64,000 bases of DNA from Actinoalloteichus caeruleus DSM 43889. GTDB taxonomy: Bacteria > Actinomycetota > Actinomycetes > Mycobacteriales > Pseudonocardiaceae. How positions within the stretch are numbered: position 1 is the stretch's first letter; each line of letters starts with the position of its first letter. The notes under the pieces are model-generated. The model was not told the DNA's origin. It made no database searches and saw only the letters and a list, made by a program, of their open reading frames with translations. Of this stretch, positions 53,758-62,779 are shown one piece after another. The position numbers were made by a program, and so were the translations under genes. Location: contig NZ_AUBJ02000001.1 of the NCBI RefSeq assembly GCF_000429185.2, positions 3,534,001 to 3,598,000 on the forward strand. The letters run 5' to 3'.

Positions 53758-54576
53758 ATGCCGGTCGTGCGTCCACTCCTCACGCCCGGCGAGGTGGCCG
53801 AGGCGACCGACGACCCGCTGCTCCGCTGGGCGTCCCAGGTGCTGACCCCCTCCTACCCCCGTTCCGGCGGGTCCGCGTGGCGGCTCGGTGGGGTCGTCGC
53901 CGTGGTCGCCCCTGGCCTGTTCCGCCGCGACCGGCTCGTGCTCGGTGGGACCGACCTCGACACCGCCTCGGCTCGGACCCTGTTCCGCCAGCTCGGGCAA
54001 CGGGCGGGTCCGGCGTTCCGGCTGACGGCGTCCGAGGGCCTCGCCGAACTCCTGTTGGCCGCCGACGACCACCGGGGCCGGTTGGTGTCCTGGGGGTGGA
54101 TGGACATCGCGGCTCCCCAGCCGGGGGCACCGGGCGCGGGTTCGGTGCGGTGGCTGTCGGCCGGGGAGCTGCCCGAGGCGGCGGAACTGCTCCGCCGGGC
54201 CAACCCGGATTCCTGGCTGTGGCCGGGCGATCCGGCCGCGACCCGGTGGGCGGGCCGGTGGGACGCCGGGGGCCGGCTCGTGGCCGTGGGCGCGGACTCC
54301 TGGCCCGCGCCGGGCGTGTCCCTGATCGCCGGGGTGGCGACCTGCCCGACGGCCAGGGGCCGGGGCTTGGGCGGCGCGGTCACCGGTTTCCTGCGGGACG
54401 CCCTGCTGCGGGAGGGGACGGCCGCGCTGATGGTCGACTCGACTAACACCACCGCGATCCGGGTATACGAGAGGCTCGGCTTCCGCTACCGCCGCCTGGC
54501 CAGCATCGAGCCAGCCCCCGTGCCGGCCGGCCCGGCCGGGCGAACGGGGACGTCATCGTCAACGGGTTCGTCATGA
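53758..54576 (+). CDS. GNAT-family acetyltransferase
   Basis: Protein of 272 residues. The C-terminal GNAT domain has GVATCPTARGRGLGGAVTGFL (the acetyl-CoA loop RGRGLGG, shown in part), ALMVDSTNTTAIRVYERLGFRYR; the N-terminal half (residues 1-125) looks like a second, degenerate GNAT lobe. Start is ATG 53755 or 53758; neither has a clear Shine-Dalgarno. It follows the cassette by 89 bp and is not obviously part of it. Confidence 0.85.
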   Translation: MPVVRPLLTPGEVAEATDDPLLRWASQVLTPSYPRSGGSAWRLGGVVAVVAPGLFRRDRLVLGGTDLDTASARTLFRQLGQRAGPAFRLTASEGLAELLLAADDHRGRLVSWGWMDIAAPQPGAPGAGSVRWLSAGELPEAAELLRRANPDSWLWPGDPAATRWAGRWDAGGRLVAVGADSWPAPGVSLIAGVATCPTARGRGLGGAVTGFLRDALLREGTAALMVDSTNTTAIRVYERLGFRYRRLASIEPAPVPAGPAGRTGTSSSTGSS

Positions 54577-54588
54577 AGGAGTGGTTCC

Positions 54589-55620
54589 GTGTCCGCCGAA
54601 CAGCACACCGTCCCCGAGTCGGCCCGGGAGGTCCGGTTGGCGTCCCGCCCGTCGGGCTGGCCCACGCCGGAGAACTTCGACCTCGCTGAGGCCCCGGTCC
54701 CCCGGCCTGGGCCCGGCGAGCTGCTGGTCCGCAACGTGGTCATGAGCGTCGACCCCTACATGCGGGGGCGGATGAACGCCGGCAGGTCCTACGTCTCCCC
54801 CTTCGAGCTGGGGAAGCCACTGGAGGGCGGGGCGGTGGGCCGGGTGGTGGAGTCCCAGGCGGAGGGGGTGTCCCCCGGCGACCTGGTGTCACACCAGCTG
54901 GGCTGGCGGGAGTGGGCGGTGGTGCCGGCCGACCGGGCACTGCCCGTTCCGGGCGGTCCGGAGGACCCGGCGCCGGGGACGTTCCTGGGCGTGTTGGGCA
55001 TGACCGGGCTGACCGCGTACGTCGGCCTCGCGGAGATCGCCCAGCAGCGGGCCGGTGACGTGGTCTTCGTCTCGGGCGCGGCCGGGGCGGTGGGCTCGGT
55101 GGCGGGCCAGATCGCGGCGCTGCGGGGGGCGGCGAGGGTGGTGGGCAGCGCGGGTTCCCCCGAGAAGGTCCGCTACCTGACCGAGGAGCTGGGTTTCGAC
55201 GCGGCCTTCGACTACAAGGACGGCCCGGTGTCCGAGCAGCTCGCGGAGGCCGCGCCGGACGGCATCGACGTGTACTTCGACAACGTGGGCGGCGACCACC
55301 TGGAGGCGGCGATCGGGGCGATGCGCACCGGGGGGCGCATCGCGATGTGCGGGGCCATCTCCGCCTACAACGAGACGGAGCCCCCGCCCGGCCCCCGCAA
55401 CCTGGGTCTCATGGTCGGACGGCGGATCACCGCGCGGGGCTTCATCGTCGGTGATCACATCGACGTGCGGGAACGGTTCCTGGGGGAGGTCGGTGAGTGG
55501 GTGCGGACCGGCCGGCTGCGGCACCGGGAGACGACCATGTCCGGGCTGGAGCGGGCGCCGGAGGCGTTCCTGGCGATGCTGCGCGGCGAGAACATCGGGA
55601 AGATGCTCGTGGAGCTCTGA
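54589..55620 (+). CDS. NADP-dependent oxidoreductase (CurA/LTB4-dehydrogenase-like MDR)
   Basis: Protein of 343 residues. N-terminal MSVDPYMRGRM and GGAVGRVVESQAEGVSPGD; Rossmann motif VSGAAGAVGSVAGQIA; then DYKDGPVSEQL and FDNVGGDHLEAAIGAM. These are marks of the double-bond reductase group of medium-chain reductases. GTG 54589 follows AAGGAG by 6-7 nt and lies 12 bp after the GNAT stop, so the two may be cotranscribed. Confidence 0.92.
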   Translation: MSAEQHTVPESAREVRLASRPSGWPTPENFDLAEAPVPRPGPGELLVRNVVMSVDPYMRGRMNAGRSYVSPFELGKPLEGGAVGRVVESQAEGVSPGDLVSHQLGWREWAVVPADRALPVPGGPEDPAPGTFLGVLGMTGLTAYVGLAEIAQQRAGDVVFVSGAAGAVGSVAGQIAALRGAARVVGSAGSPEKVRYLTEELGFDAAFDYKDGPVSEQLAEAAPDGIDVYFDNVGGDHLEAAIGAMRTGGRIAMCGAISAYNETEPPPGPRNLGLMVGRRITARGFIVGDHIDVRERFLGEVGEWVRTGRLRHRETTMSGLERAPEAFLAMLRGENIGKMLVEL

Positions 55621-55711
55621 GTTCGGCCCCGCCTCCCCGCCGCCGACCGGGGCGGGCGCCGGAGGCAGGCGGCCGGGACGCCCAGGCGTCCCGGCCGCGC
55701 GGGCGTCAGGG

Positions 55712-56542
55712 TCAGGGGCCGTTGGGCCCCGAAGCGGCGGACACCACCTCCCGGAACGGCCGGGGTGGGCGCCCGGTGAGGTCCCGGACGACGGTGGTCG
55801 TCCGGTCCTCCGCGCCGTCCGCGATCGCCGCGTCCATCGCGGCGAGGACGGTGGCGAACTCCGACGGGACGCCGGCGTCCGCGAGCCTCCCGGCCAGTTC
55901 GATGACGCTGACGCGGCGGTGGCGCACCGGACGCGAGGTGACCTCGCTGAGGGTCGCGGCCACGTCGTCGTAGCTGAGGCACTCCGGCCCGGTGATGACG
56001 TGGTCGGTGTTGTGGGGCGTGGGGTCCAGTAGGGCGCTGACCGCCACCTCGGCGATGTCCTCGGCGGCGACGAAGGCGACCCGACCGTCGCCGGTGGCGC
56101 TGACGATCTCCCCGTGGTCCCTGGCCGAACGCGCGTGGGGGTGGTGGCCGGTGAAGTTCTCCATGAACCAGGACGGCCGGAGCACCGCCCACTCGGCGAA
56201 CAGCTCCCCCAGGCGGGCGTGCGCCGCGCCCAGGCCCGGCCCGCCCGCCGGGATGGCGGACGAGCTGAGCAGCACCACCCGTCGGACGCCGCCCCTGGCC
56301 GCGAGTTCGAGGAACGGCCCCATGACCGGCATCGGGTCGGGGTCGCCGACGGGCGCGACGAGGTACACCGCGTCGGCTCCGCTGAGGGCGTTCCGGTGGG
56401 TGGAGGCGTCGTACCAGTCGAAGCGGACCCGATCCCCGGTCCCGTTCCTGCTGGCCACGCGGTTCGGACACCCGCGTTCCCGCAGTTCCCTGGTGACCAG
56501 GCGGCCCGTGGTGCCGGTGCCACCGATGACGAGGACGGTCAC
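55712..56542 (-). CDS. NmrA-like NAD(P)-binding protein
   Basis: Protein of 276 residues, atypical SDR. N-terminal GGTGTTGRLVTREL (GxxGxxG), then VYLVAPVGDPDPM, VVLLSSSAIP and RPSWFMENF, typical of NmrA/azoreductase-like proteins that lack the SDR Tyr. GTG 56542 overlaps the SnoaL-like gene's stop by 4 bp. Operon probably repressed by the divergent TetR. Confidence 0.9.
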   Translation of the reverse strand: MTVLVIGGTGTTGRLVTRELRERGCPNRVASRNGTGDRVRFDWYDASTHRNALSGADAVYLVAPVGDPDPMPVMGPFLELAARGGVRRVVLLSSSAIPAGGPGLGAAHARLGELFAEWAVLRPSWFMENFTGHHPHARSARDHGEIVSATGDGRVAFVAAEDIAEVAVSALLDPTPHNTDHVITGPECLSYDDVAATLSEVTSRPVRHRRVSVIELAGRLADAGVPSEFATVLAAMDAAIADGAEDRTTTVVRDLTGRPPRPFREVVSAASGPNGP

Positions 56543-56952
56543 CGCTCGCCCCCCTCCCCGCCTTCGGGCTGGAAGGCGAGGGGGTTCCAGTAGTCGCGGT
56601 GGTGCTGGATGCGCCCGTTCCGGGTGGAGAGCACGGTGACGTACCGCGCCTGGTACGGCCGGCCGGTGGGCACGACGAGGCCGTTGGCGGTGAACTCCAC
56701 GATGATGGTGCCCGGGTCGTCCGTCCGGTGCGTGATGGTGTCGGTGATCTCCCGGACGTCGAGCCGGTTGGGGTAATCGCGCAGGTACTCGTGGATCGCG
56801 GCCCGCCCTTCGAGCCGGCGTGGCGCTCCGGGTGGCGCGAAGGGCAGCTCGAGGACGGCGTCGTCGGCGTAGAGGTCGACGAAGCCGGCCATGTCGCCGG
56901 CGAGCAGGGAAGCGACGCCCCGGTGGAGGAGGTCGGCGGGATCGTCTGGCAC
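56539..56952 (-). CDS. SnoaL-like (NTF2-fold) protein
   Basis: Protein of 137 residues: LLHRGVASLLAGDMAGFVDL, YADDAVLELPFAPPG, then TIIVEFTANGLVVPTGRPYQ and HHRDYWNPLAF, the pattern of SnoaL_2-type proteins. First gene of a two-gene operon with the NmrA-like protein, divergent from TetR. ATG 56952. Such pairs often act on reactive small molecules; the substrate is unknown. Confidence 0.88.
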   Translation of the reverse strand: MPDDPADLLHRGVASLLAGDMAGFVDLYADDAVLELPFAPPGAPRRLEGRAAIHEYLRDYPNRLDVREITDTITHRTDDPGTIIVEFTANGLVVPTGRPYQARYVTVLSTRNGRIQHHRDYWNPLAFQPEGGEGGER

Positions 56953-56993
56953 GGGTGGCCCCTTCGTGGTCGCGTTCCGGACCAGTACGATCC

Positions 56994-57030
56994 GGACTGA
57001 CAGTCCACTACGTTATCGGACCGACGGTCC
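56994..57030. promoter_or_regulatory. Two palindromic TetR operators in the divergent promoter
   Basis: GGACTG-A-CAGTCC (56994-57006) and GGACCG-A-CGGTCC (57018-57030) share the consensus GGACYGACRGTCC, with centres 24 bp apart. Both lie between the SnoaL-like start (56952) and the TetR start (57050), so one repressor could control both directions. Confidence 0.85.
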
Positions 57031-57049
57031 GGTTGTAAGGGGGCACCCG

Positions 57050-57697
57050 GTGCGTGCCGATGCCGAACGGAACCGAGAAGCCGTCCTCCGGGCCGCCGGG
57101 CGGCTCTTCGACGCGACCGACGACCCGGAGCGGGTGTCGATGGACGACATCGCGGCCGAGGCCCGGGTGGGCAAGGGCACGCTCTTCCGCCGGTTCGGCG
57201 ACCGGGCGGGCCTGATCCGGGCGCTCTACGAGGAGCGCACGGAGCGGCTGCGCACATCCCTGGCGCCAGATCCCGCGCGGAGCCCGCTGGAGAACGTCAC
57301 ACTCCTCATGACCGCCACCCTCCGTTTCAAGTCCGAGAACCGCGCCCTGGCGCGGGCCCTCGAGAACCAGGGAAGCGGGAGCCCGTACACCAACGCCGGC
57401 TACGACCACTGGCACCGTCAACTCGCGGAGCTGATCGCCGAGGCGCGTGGCCCCGAGGCCGCCGACTTCCTCGCCCACGCCCTCCTCGCGGCGGTGCGCA
57501 GCGACCTCGTCGCCCACCTCGACGACTGGCCGGCCGAGCGGGTACGAGCCGGAGTCGCGACCCTGGCCGCCTCGGTGATGGGTCAGCCCACGGGAACGGG
57601 GCCGGCGGGCATGGCAGCCGCGCCCGAACGCCTCGCCGCGGCGGACGCGGGGACGAGCACCGCACCGCCCGAGATCGCCAGCCCGGACGCGACATGA
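57050..57697 (+). CDS. TetR-family transcriptional regulator
   Basis: Protein of 215 residues. HTH at 8-55: NREAVLRAAGRLFDATDDPE, VSMDDIAAEARVGKGTLFRRFGDRAGLI (in part). GTG 57050 follows AAGGGGG by about 8 nt; earlier in-frame starts run through the operators. A Pro/Ala-rich tail ends the protein. Probably represses itself and the divergent SnoaL/NmrA operon through the paired palindromes. Confidence 0.9.
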   Translation: MRADAERNREAVLRAAGRLFDATDDPERVSMDDIAAEARVGKGTLFRRFGDRAGLIRALYEERTERLRTSLAPDPARSPLENVTLLMTATLRFKSENRALARALENQGSGSPYTNAGYDHWHRQLAELIAEARGPEAADFLAHALLAAVRSDLVAHLDDWPAERVRAGVATLAASVMGQPTGTGPAGMAAAPERLAAADAGTSTAPPEIASPDAT

Positions 57698-57867
57698 CGT
57701 CGAGAACGAGCGATCACGACCAGCCCGCGCCCCCGGACACCACCACCGCCAGACGAGTGAAACGAAGGAACGAAACCCGGGTCACCTCTCCACCGGATTA
57801 CTACTCCGAGTAGCGACTCTGCCGATCAAGTTGTCATCCTGTTGGGTTTTTGCAACACTCCCACCCC

Positions 57868-58143
57868 ATGAGCCCAGTGCGGCGAGGAGCCAGTCGGCCC
57901 ATCCACAACCGACTGGCCGTGCTCCGGGCGGAACGCAGGATGAGCAGGACGGAACTGGCGAAGGCGGTGGAGGTGAACCCGCAGACGGTAGGCGCGCTGG
58001 AACGCGGCGACCACTACCCGAGCCTGGACCTCGCGATGCGGATCTGCGAGGTCTTCGACCTCCCCGTGGAGGCGGTCTTCAGCCGCCAGCCGTTCGCTCC
58101 GCTGTCTCAGGCGGTCTACCGCCCGGTGAGGAGTGAGCGGTGA
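57868..58143 (+). CDS. XRE-family DNA-binding protein
   Basis: Protein of 91 residues dominated by an HTH_3 domain: NRLAVLRAERRMSRTELAKA, EVNPQTVGALERGDHYPSLDLAMRICEVF (in part). ATG 57868; the upstream 57826-57855 is AT-rich with TTGTCA as a -35 candidate. Its stop overlaps the start of the membrane-protein gene (GTGA), so the pair is coupled, a common arrangement of an XRE repressor with a small membrane protein. Confidence 0.9.
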   Translation: MSPVRRGASRPIHNRLAVLRAERRMSRTELAKAVEVNPQTVGALERGDHYPSLDLAMRICEVFDLPVEAVFSRQPFAPLSQAVYRPVRSER

Positions 58144-58796
58144 GGGGCATCGCCGGCAGGGCACGGGAGTGGAGCGAGTACAGCGCCGAGGCGCAACACC
58201 GGTGGCGGGAACGCCAGTCGTCCTGGTTCCCCTCGTTGCGCCAGCGGCGGCGCCGCCGCGCCGCGGTGCTGTGCCACGCCCTGCTGGCCGCGTCCCTGGT
58301 GGTGACCACGGCGTCGGTCGACTCGCTCGGCGACGCGTTCCTCCTCGTCTACCTGCCCGTCTACCTGCTGTGCGTGCTCAGCTGGTTCCTGCTGCGAGTG
58401 CTCACCAACACCATCGCGGAGTCGATGACGACCACCCTGGACGAGTGGGAGCGGACGCTCCGGGACCGCCTGACCCACGTCTCCTTCCAGTTGGTGATCC
58501 CCGCGAACCTCTGCGTCGCGGCGTACCTGGTCGTCACCGCGGACTCGCCGCGCTCGGCGGTGAGCGGGGCCGCGGTGCTCGCGGCCGTGACGTTCCTGTT
58601 GGCCTGCCTGCCCACGGTCCTGCTCGCCTGGATGCTGCCCGACGAGGACGCCGACATCGTCGACGTCCCTCCGGTGCCGCCGGCCGACGCTGGCCCGTCC
58701 CGCCCCACTGAGCCCACGCCGCCGGGGGAGGCGGACGGCTGCCAGGGCGCCACCACCAGCACGCGCGAGGGACAGCCCGTGGGAATGGGCAACTGA
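58140..58796 (+). CDS. Membrane protein coupled to the XRE regulator
   Basis: Protein of 218 residues: a charged N-terminus (WSEYSAEAQHRWRERQSSWF), four hydrophobic segments (LCHALLAASLVVTTASV, AFLLVYLPVYLLCVLSWFLL, LVIPANLCVAAYLVVTA, AAVLAAVTFLLACLPTVLLAW) and a Pro-rich tail. GTG 58140. Similar layout to DUF2178-type partners of XRE proteins, but not firmly assigned. Confidence 0.78.
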   Translation: MRGIAGRAREWSEYSAEAQHRWRERQSSWFPSLRQRRRRRAAVLCHALLAASLVVTTASVDSLGDAFLLVYLPVYLLCVLSWFLLRVLTNTIAESMTTTLDEWERTLRDRLTHVSFQLVIPANLCVAAYLVVTADSPRSAVSGAAVLAAVTFLLACLPTVLLAWMLPDEDADIVDVPPVPPADAGPSRPTEPTPPGEADGCQGATTSTREGQPVGMGN

Positions 58797-58923
58797 GGGC
58801 GGGCGGCCGTCGAGGCGCTCCGCGTCCGGCCGCGACCGCCACCCCGGCCCCGCCCACGCGGGTGGAGCCGGCACACGGACCCGCCGGTGAACACGACCGG
58901 CCTAGCTGGGGAGAGGAATTGGT

Positions 58924-59835
58924 GTGACCCCATCGATGTTGGAGTTCGACCGGCTGACCAAGAGGTACGGGGAGCGCACCGCGCTGCGGGAACTGAGCTT
59001 CTCCGTCGCCGCGGGCGAGCTCTTCGGCTTCGTCGGCAGCAACGGCGCCGGCAAGACCACCACGATGCGCATCGCGCTGGGTGTGCTGGCCAGCGACTCG
59101 GGCGAGGTGCGGTGGAAGGGCGGGGCGGTCGACCTCGCCGTGCGCGCCCGCATCGGCTACATGCCGGAGGAGCGCGGCCTCTACCCGAAGATGAAGGTGG
59201 GCGAGCAGCTGGTCTACCTGGCGCAGATCCACGGCATGGGCGGCCGCGCGGCGCAGTCCGCGATGGAGGCCTGGACCGAACGGCTCGGCGTGGCCGAGCG
59301 CCGTGGTGACGAGGTGCAGAAGCTGAGCCTGGGCAACCAGCAGCGGGTCCAGCTGGCCGCCGCCCTGGTGCACGACCCCGAGGTCCTGATCCTGGACGAA
59401 CCGTTCTCCGGTCTCGACCCGGTGGCGGTCGAGGTCATGAGCGGGGTCCTGCGCGAGAAGGCGGCCGAGGGCTGCCCGGTGGTCTTCTCCAGCCACCAGC
59501 TCGACCTCGTCGAACGGCTGTGCGACCGGGTGGGCATCATCCGGGGCGGCGAGATGGTCGCCTGCGACACCGTGGAGGCGCTGCGCAGCCAGGGCAACCG
59601 CCGGGTGCTGGTGGTGGCGCCCCGGGCGGGTGCGACCTGGGCCGAGGGCGTTCCGGGGGTCACCACCCTGGAGGCGGACGGCGGCCGGTTCCTCGTCGAG
59701 CTCGACGACTCCGCCGACGACCAGGCGCTGCTCCACGCCGCGCTGGCCACCGGCCCGGTCCACGAGTTCGCCACCCAGCAGCAGACCCTCACCGACCTGT
59801 TCCGCAACGTCGTCACCCAGGAGGTCGCAGCATGA
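58924..59835 (+). CDS. ABC transporter ATP-binding protein (NatA/YhaQ-like)
   Basis: Protein of 303 residues. Walker A GSNGAGKTT, Q-loop YMPEERGLYP, signature LSLGNQQR (in place of LSGGQ, usual for this subgroup), Walker B VLILDEPFSGLDP, switch His in FSSHQLDLVERL, and a DUF4162 extension. GTG 58924 with GGAGAGGA 6-8 nt upstream. Coupled to the permease gene by an ATGA overlap. Confidence 0.93.
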   Translation: MTPSMLEFDRLTKRYGERTALRELSFSVAAGELFGFVGSNGAGKTTTMRIALGVLASDSGEVRWKGGAVDLAVRARIGYMPEERGLYPKMKVGEQLVYLAQIHGMGGRAAQSAMEAWTERLGVAERRGDEVQKLSLGNQQRVQLAAALVHDPEVLILDEPFSGLDPVAVEVMSGVLREKAAEGCPVVFSSHQLDLVERLCDRVGIIRGGEMVACDTVEALRSQGNRRVLVVAPRAGATWAEGVPGVTTLEADGGRFLVELDDSADDQALLHAALATGPVHEFATQQQTLTDLFRNVVTQEVAA

Positions 59836-61040
59836 GCGCCCCCACCCAGCAGCGGCAGGTGGGCGCGGCCCAGGGCACCTGGTTGGTGGCCCGCCGCGAG
59901 ATCACCACCCGCGTGCGGTCGAAGGCCTTCATCTTCGGGACGCTCGCGATCATCCTCGCCATCGGCGGTTACATCGCGCTCATCTCCTTCCTGGGCAACG
60001 GCGAGAGCACCAGCCGGGTCGGGGTCACCTCGGACACCGCGGTGATCGGTGAACAGCTCACCGTCGCCGGGGACGCCCTCGGGCAGACCATCGAGGTGGA
60101 GGACGTCACCGACGCCGCCGCGGCCGAGCAGCGGGTCCGGGACGGCGACCTCGACGTCCTGCTCACGGGATCGCCGAGCGAGCCGGTGGCGGTGGTCGAT
60201 GAGGAGCTGGACACCCAGCTCAACGGGGTCCTGACCGCCGTGGTGCAGCAGCAGGCGCTGAACGAGCGGATCAGCGAGGCCGGACTGGACCCCGTCGCCG
60301 TCCAGCAGGAGGTCGCCGGCACCACCGTCGAGGTGCGGGCGCTCGGCCAGGTCGACGAGGACCTGGGCCAGCGGCTGATGCTCGCCGTCGCCTCCGCCTT
60401 CCTCCTGTACATGGCGGTGATCCTGTACGGGTCGATGGTCACGATGGGCGTCATCGAGGAGAAGGCGAGCCGGGTCGTCGAGCTGCTGCTGTCGACCCTG
60501 CGGCCCTGGCAGCTCATGCTGGGCAAGGTCCTGGGCATCGGTACGGTCGGGCTGATCCAGGTCGCCGCGATCGGGATCGTCGGGGTGGTCGCGGGCGTCG
60601 CGCTGGACGCGTTCACCCTCCCCGGCGCGGCGGCGCTGACCATCCTCTCGACGGTGATGTGGTACCTGCTCGGGTTCCTCTCCTTCGCCGCGCTCTTCGC
60701 CACCGCGGGTTCGCTGGTGTCGCGGCAGGAGGACGCCAGCAGCGTCACCACGCCGATCACCCTGCTGGCGGTGCTGCCGTTCGTCATCGGTTTCCCCCGC
60801 CTGATGAACGACGCCAACGACACGGTGTCGGCGGTGTTGTCCTACGTCCCGCTGTTCTCGCCGACCCTGATGTCGACCAGGACCGCGCTGGGTGTGGCCG
60901 AGCCGTGGGAGATCGCACTGGCTGTCGCGCTGTCGATCGCCGCGACCGGTGTCTTCGTCTGGGTCGGTGGCCGGTTGTACAGCAACGCCGTGCTCCGCAC
61001 GGGCAGCCGGGTCAAGCTCCGCGACGCGCTGCGCGGCTGA
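59832..61040 (+). CDS. ABC-2 family permease (NatB/YhaP-like)
   Basis: Protein of 402 residues: one N-terminal membrane helix (about 34-55), an extracytoplasmic domain of about 130 residues, then five or six helices, with EEKASRVVELLLSTLRPWQLMLGK (in part), the ABC-2_3 hallmark loop. ATG 59832 overlaps the ATPase stop. In bacilli this type exports sodium or lipophilic toxicants; the role here is unknown. Confidence 0.92.
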   Translation: MSAPTQQRQVGAAQGTWLVARREITTRVRSKAFIFGTLAIILAIGGYIALISFLGNGESTSRVGVTSDTAVIGEQLTVAGDALGQTIEVEDVTDAAAAEQRVRDGDLDVLLTGSPSEPVAVVDEELDTQLNGVLTAVVQQQALNERISEAGLDPVAVQQEVAGTTVEVRALGQVDEDLGQRLMLAVASAFLLYMAVILYGSMVTMGVIEEKASRVVELLLSTLRPWQLMLGKVLGIGTVGLIQVAAIGIVGVVAGVALDAFTLPGAAALTILSTVMWYLLGFLSFAALFATAGSLVSRQEDASSVTTPITLLAVLPFVIGFPRLMNDANDTVSAVLSYVPLFSPTLMSTRTALGVAEPWEIALAVALSIAATGVFVWVGGRLYSNAVLRTGSRVKLRDALRG

Positions 61041-61060
61041 ACCCGGGAGGAACACCAGGG

Positions 61061-61090
61061 CGGCCCGGCCGGATCACTCCGGCCGGGCCG
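61061..61090 (+). terminator. 12-bp perfect hairpin after the ABC operon
   Basis: CGGCCCGGCCGG, loop ATCACT, CCGGCCGGGCCG, starting 20 bp after the permease stop. Confidence 0.8.
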
Positions 61091-61404
61091 TCGTCGTTCC
61101 GGGTCGTCGGCCTCGGGGACGACGGGGGGACCGCGCTCGCTCCCACCGGGCGGGCCAACCCGGGACCGGACCACGAGTGGGGCGGGTGCTGGCCGGAGCG
61201 GACCGGCGACCGCGAGGTCGCGGGGGAGGTCGACCAGCCGGTGCGGGGGCACGTCCGCGCCCGGACGGCTCCGGTCGAGGGGTCGCGCCCTCGGGTCCGG
61301 CGTGGTGCCGCCGGCGAGGTCCGCCCCCGGCATCCGAGGACGACGGCGGCCCTCCGCCCGAGGTCGGGGCGGGGAGGGGCCTCGGCTCACCGGGTCGGGA
61401 CGCG

Positions 61405-61445
61405 CGTGGGCCCCTCAGGACTCCCGACACCCTGAGGGGCCCACG
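61405..61445 (-). terminator. gltA: 15-bp perfect hairpin after citrate synthase
   Basis: CGTGGGCCCCTCAGG (61405-61419) pairs perfectly with CCTGAGGGGCCCACG (61431-61445) across an 11-nt loop, 29 bp beyond the gltA stop. Confidence 0.85.
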
Positions 61446-61474
61446 GCGCGCCCGCCGGCGCTGGTGCGAGCGGC

Positions 61475-62779
61475 TCAGCGCTCGTCGATGGCCACGAACT
61501 CGCGTTCGGTGTAGCCGGTGTACAGCTGGCGCGGCCGGCCGATCTTGCGCACCGGGTCGTTGATCATCTCGCGCCACTGGGCGATCCAGCCGGGAAGCCG
61601 GCCGAGCGCGAACAGCACGGTGAACATCCGCGTCGGGAAGCCCATCGCCTTGTAGATCAGGCCCGTGTAGAAGTCGACGTTCGGGTACAGCTTCCGCTGC
61701 ACGAAGTAGTCGTCGGAGAGGGCGCGCTCCTCGAGCTTCATCGCGATGTCCAGGAGCGGGTCGTTCACGCCCAGCTTGCCCAGGACCTCGTCGGCGGTGC
61801 GCTTGACGATGGCCGCCCTGGGGTCGTAGTTCTTGTAGACCCGGTGGCCGAAGCCCATCAGCTTGACCCCGGCCTCCTTGTTCTTGACCCGGTTCACGAA
61901 GGTGTCGACGTCGCCGCCGTCCTTGTGGATGCCCTCCAGCATCTCCAGCACGGCCTGGTTGGCGCCGCCGTGCAGCGGACCGAAGAGCGCGTTGATGCCG
62001 GCCGAGATGCTGGCGAACAGGTTGGCCTCGGAGGAGCCGACCAGGCGGACCGTCGAGGTGGAGCAGTTCTGCTCGTGGTCGGCGTGCAGCACGAAGAGCA
62101 GGTCCAGCGCCTTCACCAGCGCCGGGTCGACGTCGTAGGGCTCCGCCGGCAGGCCGAAGGTCATGCGGAGGAAGTTCTCCACCAGGCCGTGGGAGTTGTC
62201 CGGGTAGAGGAACGGCTGGCCGACCGACTTCTTGTACGCGTACGCGGCGATGGTCGGCAGCTTGGCCAGGAGGCGGATCGTGGAGATCTCGACCTGCTCG
62301 GGGTCGAGCGGGTTCAGGCTGTCCTGGTAGAAGGTCGACAGCGCGGACACCGCCGAGGACAGCACCGGCATCGGGTGCGCGTCCCGGGGGAAGCCGTCGA
62401 AGAACCGTTTCAGGTCCTCGTGCAGCAGGGTGTGCCGCTGGACCTTCTCGGTGAATTCGTCGAGTTCGGTCTTCGTGGGCAGCTCACCGTAGATGAGGAG
62501 GTAGCTGACCTCGAGGAAGTTCGACCGCTCGGCGAGCTGCTCGATCGAGTAACCACGGTACCGGAGAATTCCGGCGTCACCGTCGATGTAGGTGATGGCG
62601 GAGGAGCAGGCCGCGGTATTCACGAAGCCCGGATCCAGCGTCACCAGCCCCGTGTCCGCGAGCAGCTTCTTCACATCAACACCCGGTGCGCCTTCGGCCG
62701 GGGAGATCAACGCCATCTCGTGGTCGCTGCCCTGGTGGCGCAGCGCAACGGAACGATGGGCATTCGCGTCGGCGGGCAT
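61475..62779 (-). CDS. gltA: Citrate synthase
   Basis: Protein of 434 residues, type II (hexameric) citrate synthase joining oxaloacetate and acetyl-CoA at the entry to the TCA cycle. Active-site blocks: FVLHADHEQNCSTSTVRLVG, FGPLHGGANQAVLEML with its His, MGFGHRVYKNYDPRA with substrate His/Arg, and the catalytic Asp in VDFYTGLI. ATG 62779 has GAGAGGG 6-7 nt upstream. Confidence 0.97.
   Translation of the reverse strand: MPADANAHRSVALRHQGSDHEMALISPAEGAPGVDVKKLLADTGLVTLDPGFVNTAACSSAITYIDGDAGILRYRGYSIEQLAERSNFLEVSYLLIYGELPTKTELDEFTEKVQRHTLLHEDLKRFFDGFPRDAHPMPVLSSAVSALSTFYQDSLNPLDPEQVEISTIRLLAKLPTIAAYAYKKSVGQPFLYPDNSHGLVENFLRMTFGLPAEPYDVDPALVKALDLLFVLHADHEQNCSTSTVRLVGSSEANLFASISAGINALFGPLHGGANQAVLEMLEGIHKDGGDVDTFVNRVKNKEAGVKLMGFGHRVYKNYDPRAAIVKRTADEVLGKLGVNDPLLDIAMKLEERALSDDYFVQRKLYPNVDFYTGLIYKAMGFPTRMFTVLFALGRLPGWIAQWREMINDPVRKIGRPRQLYTGYTEREFVAIDER

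Larger units (their letters stand above)
61041..61474. other. Convergent intergenic region with two terminators
   Basis: 434 bp between the ABC permease and citrate synthase genes, with a strong hairpin at each end (61061-61090 and 61405-61445). No gene between them. Confidence 0.7.

Noticed and set aside
59214-61055. Long minus-strand frame opposite the NatAB-like genes
   Set aside because: Same antisense artefact; the plus-strand ATPase and permease have full motifs.
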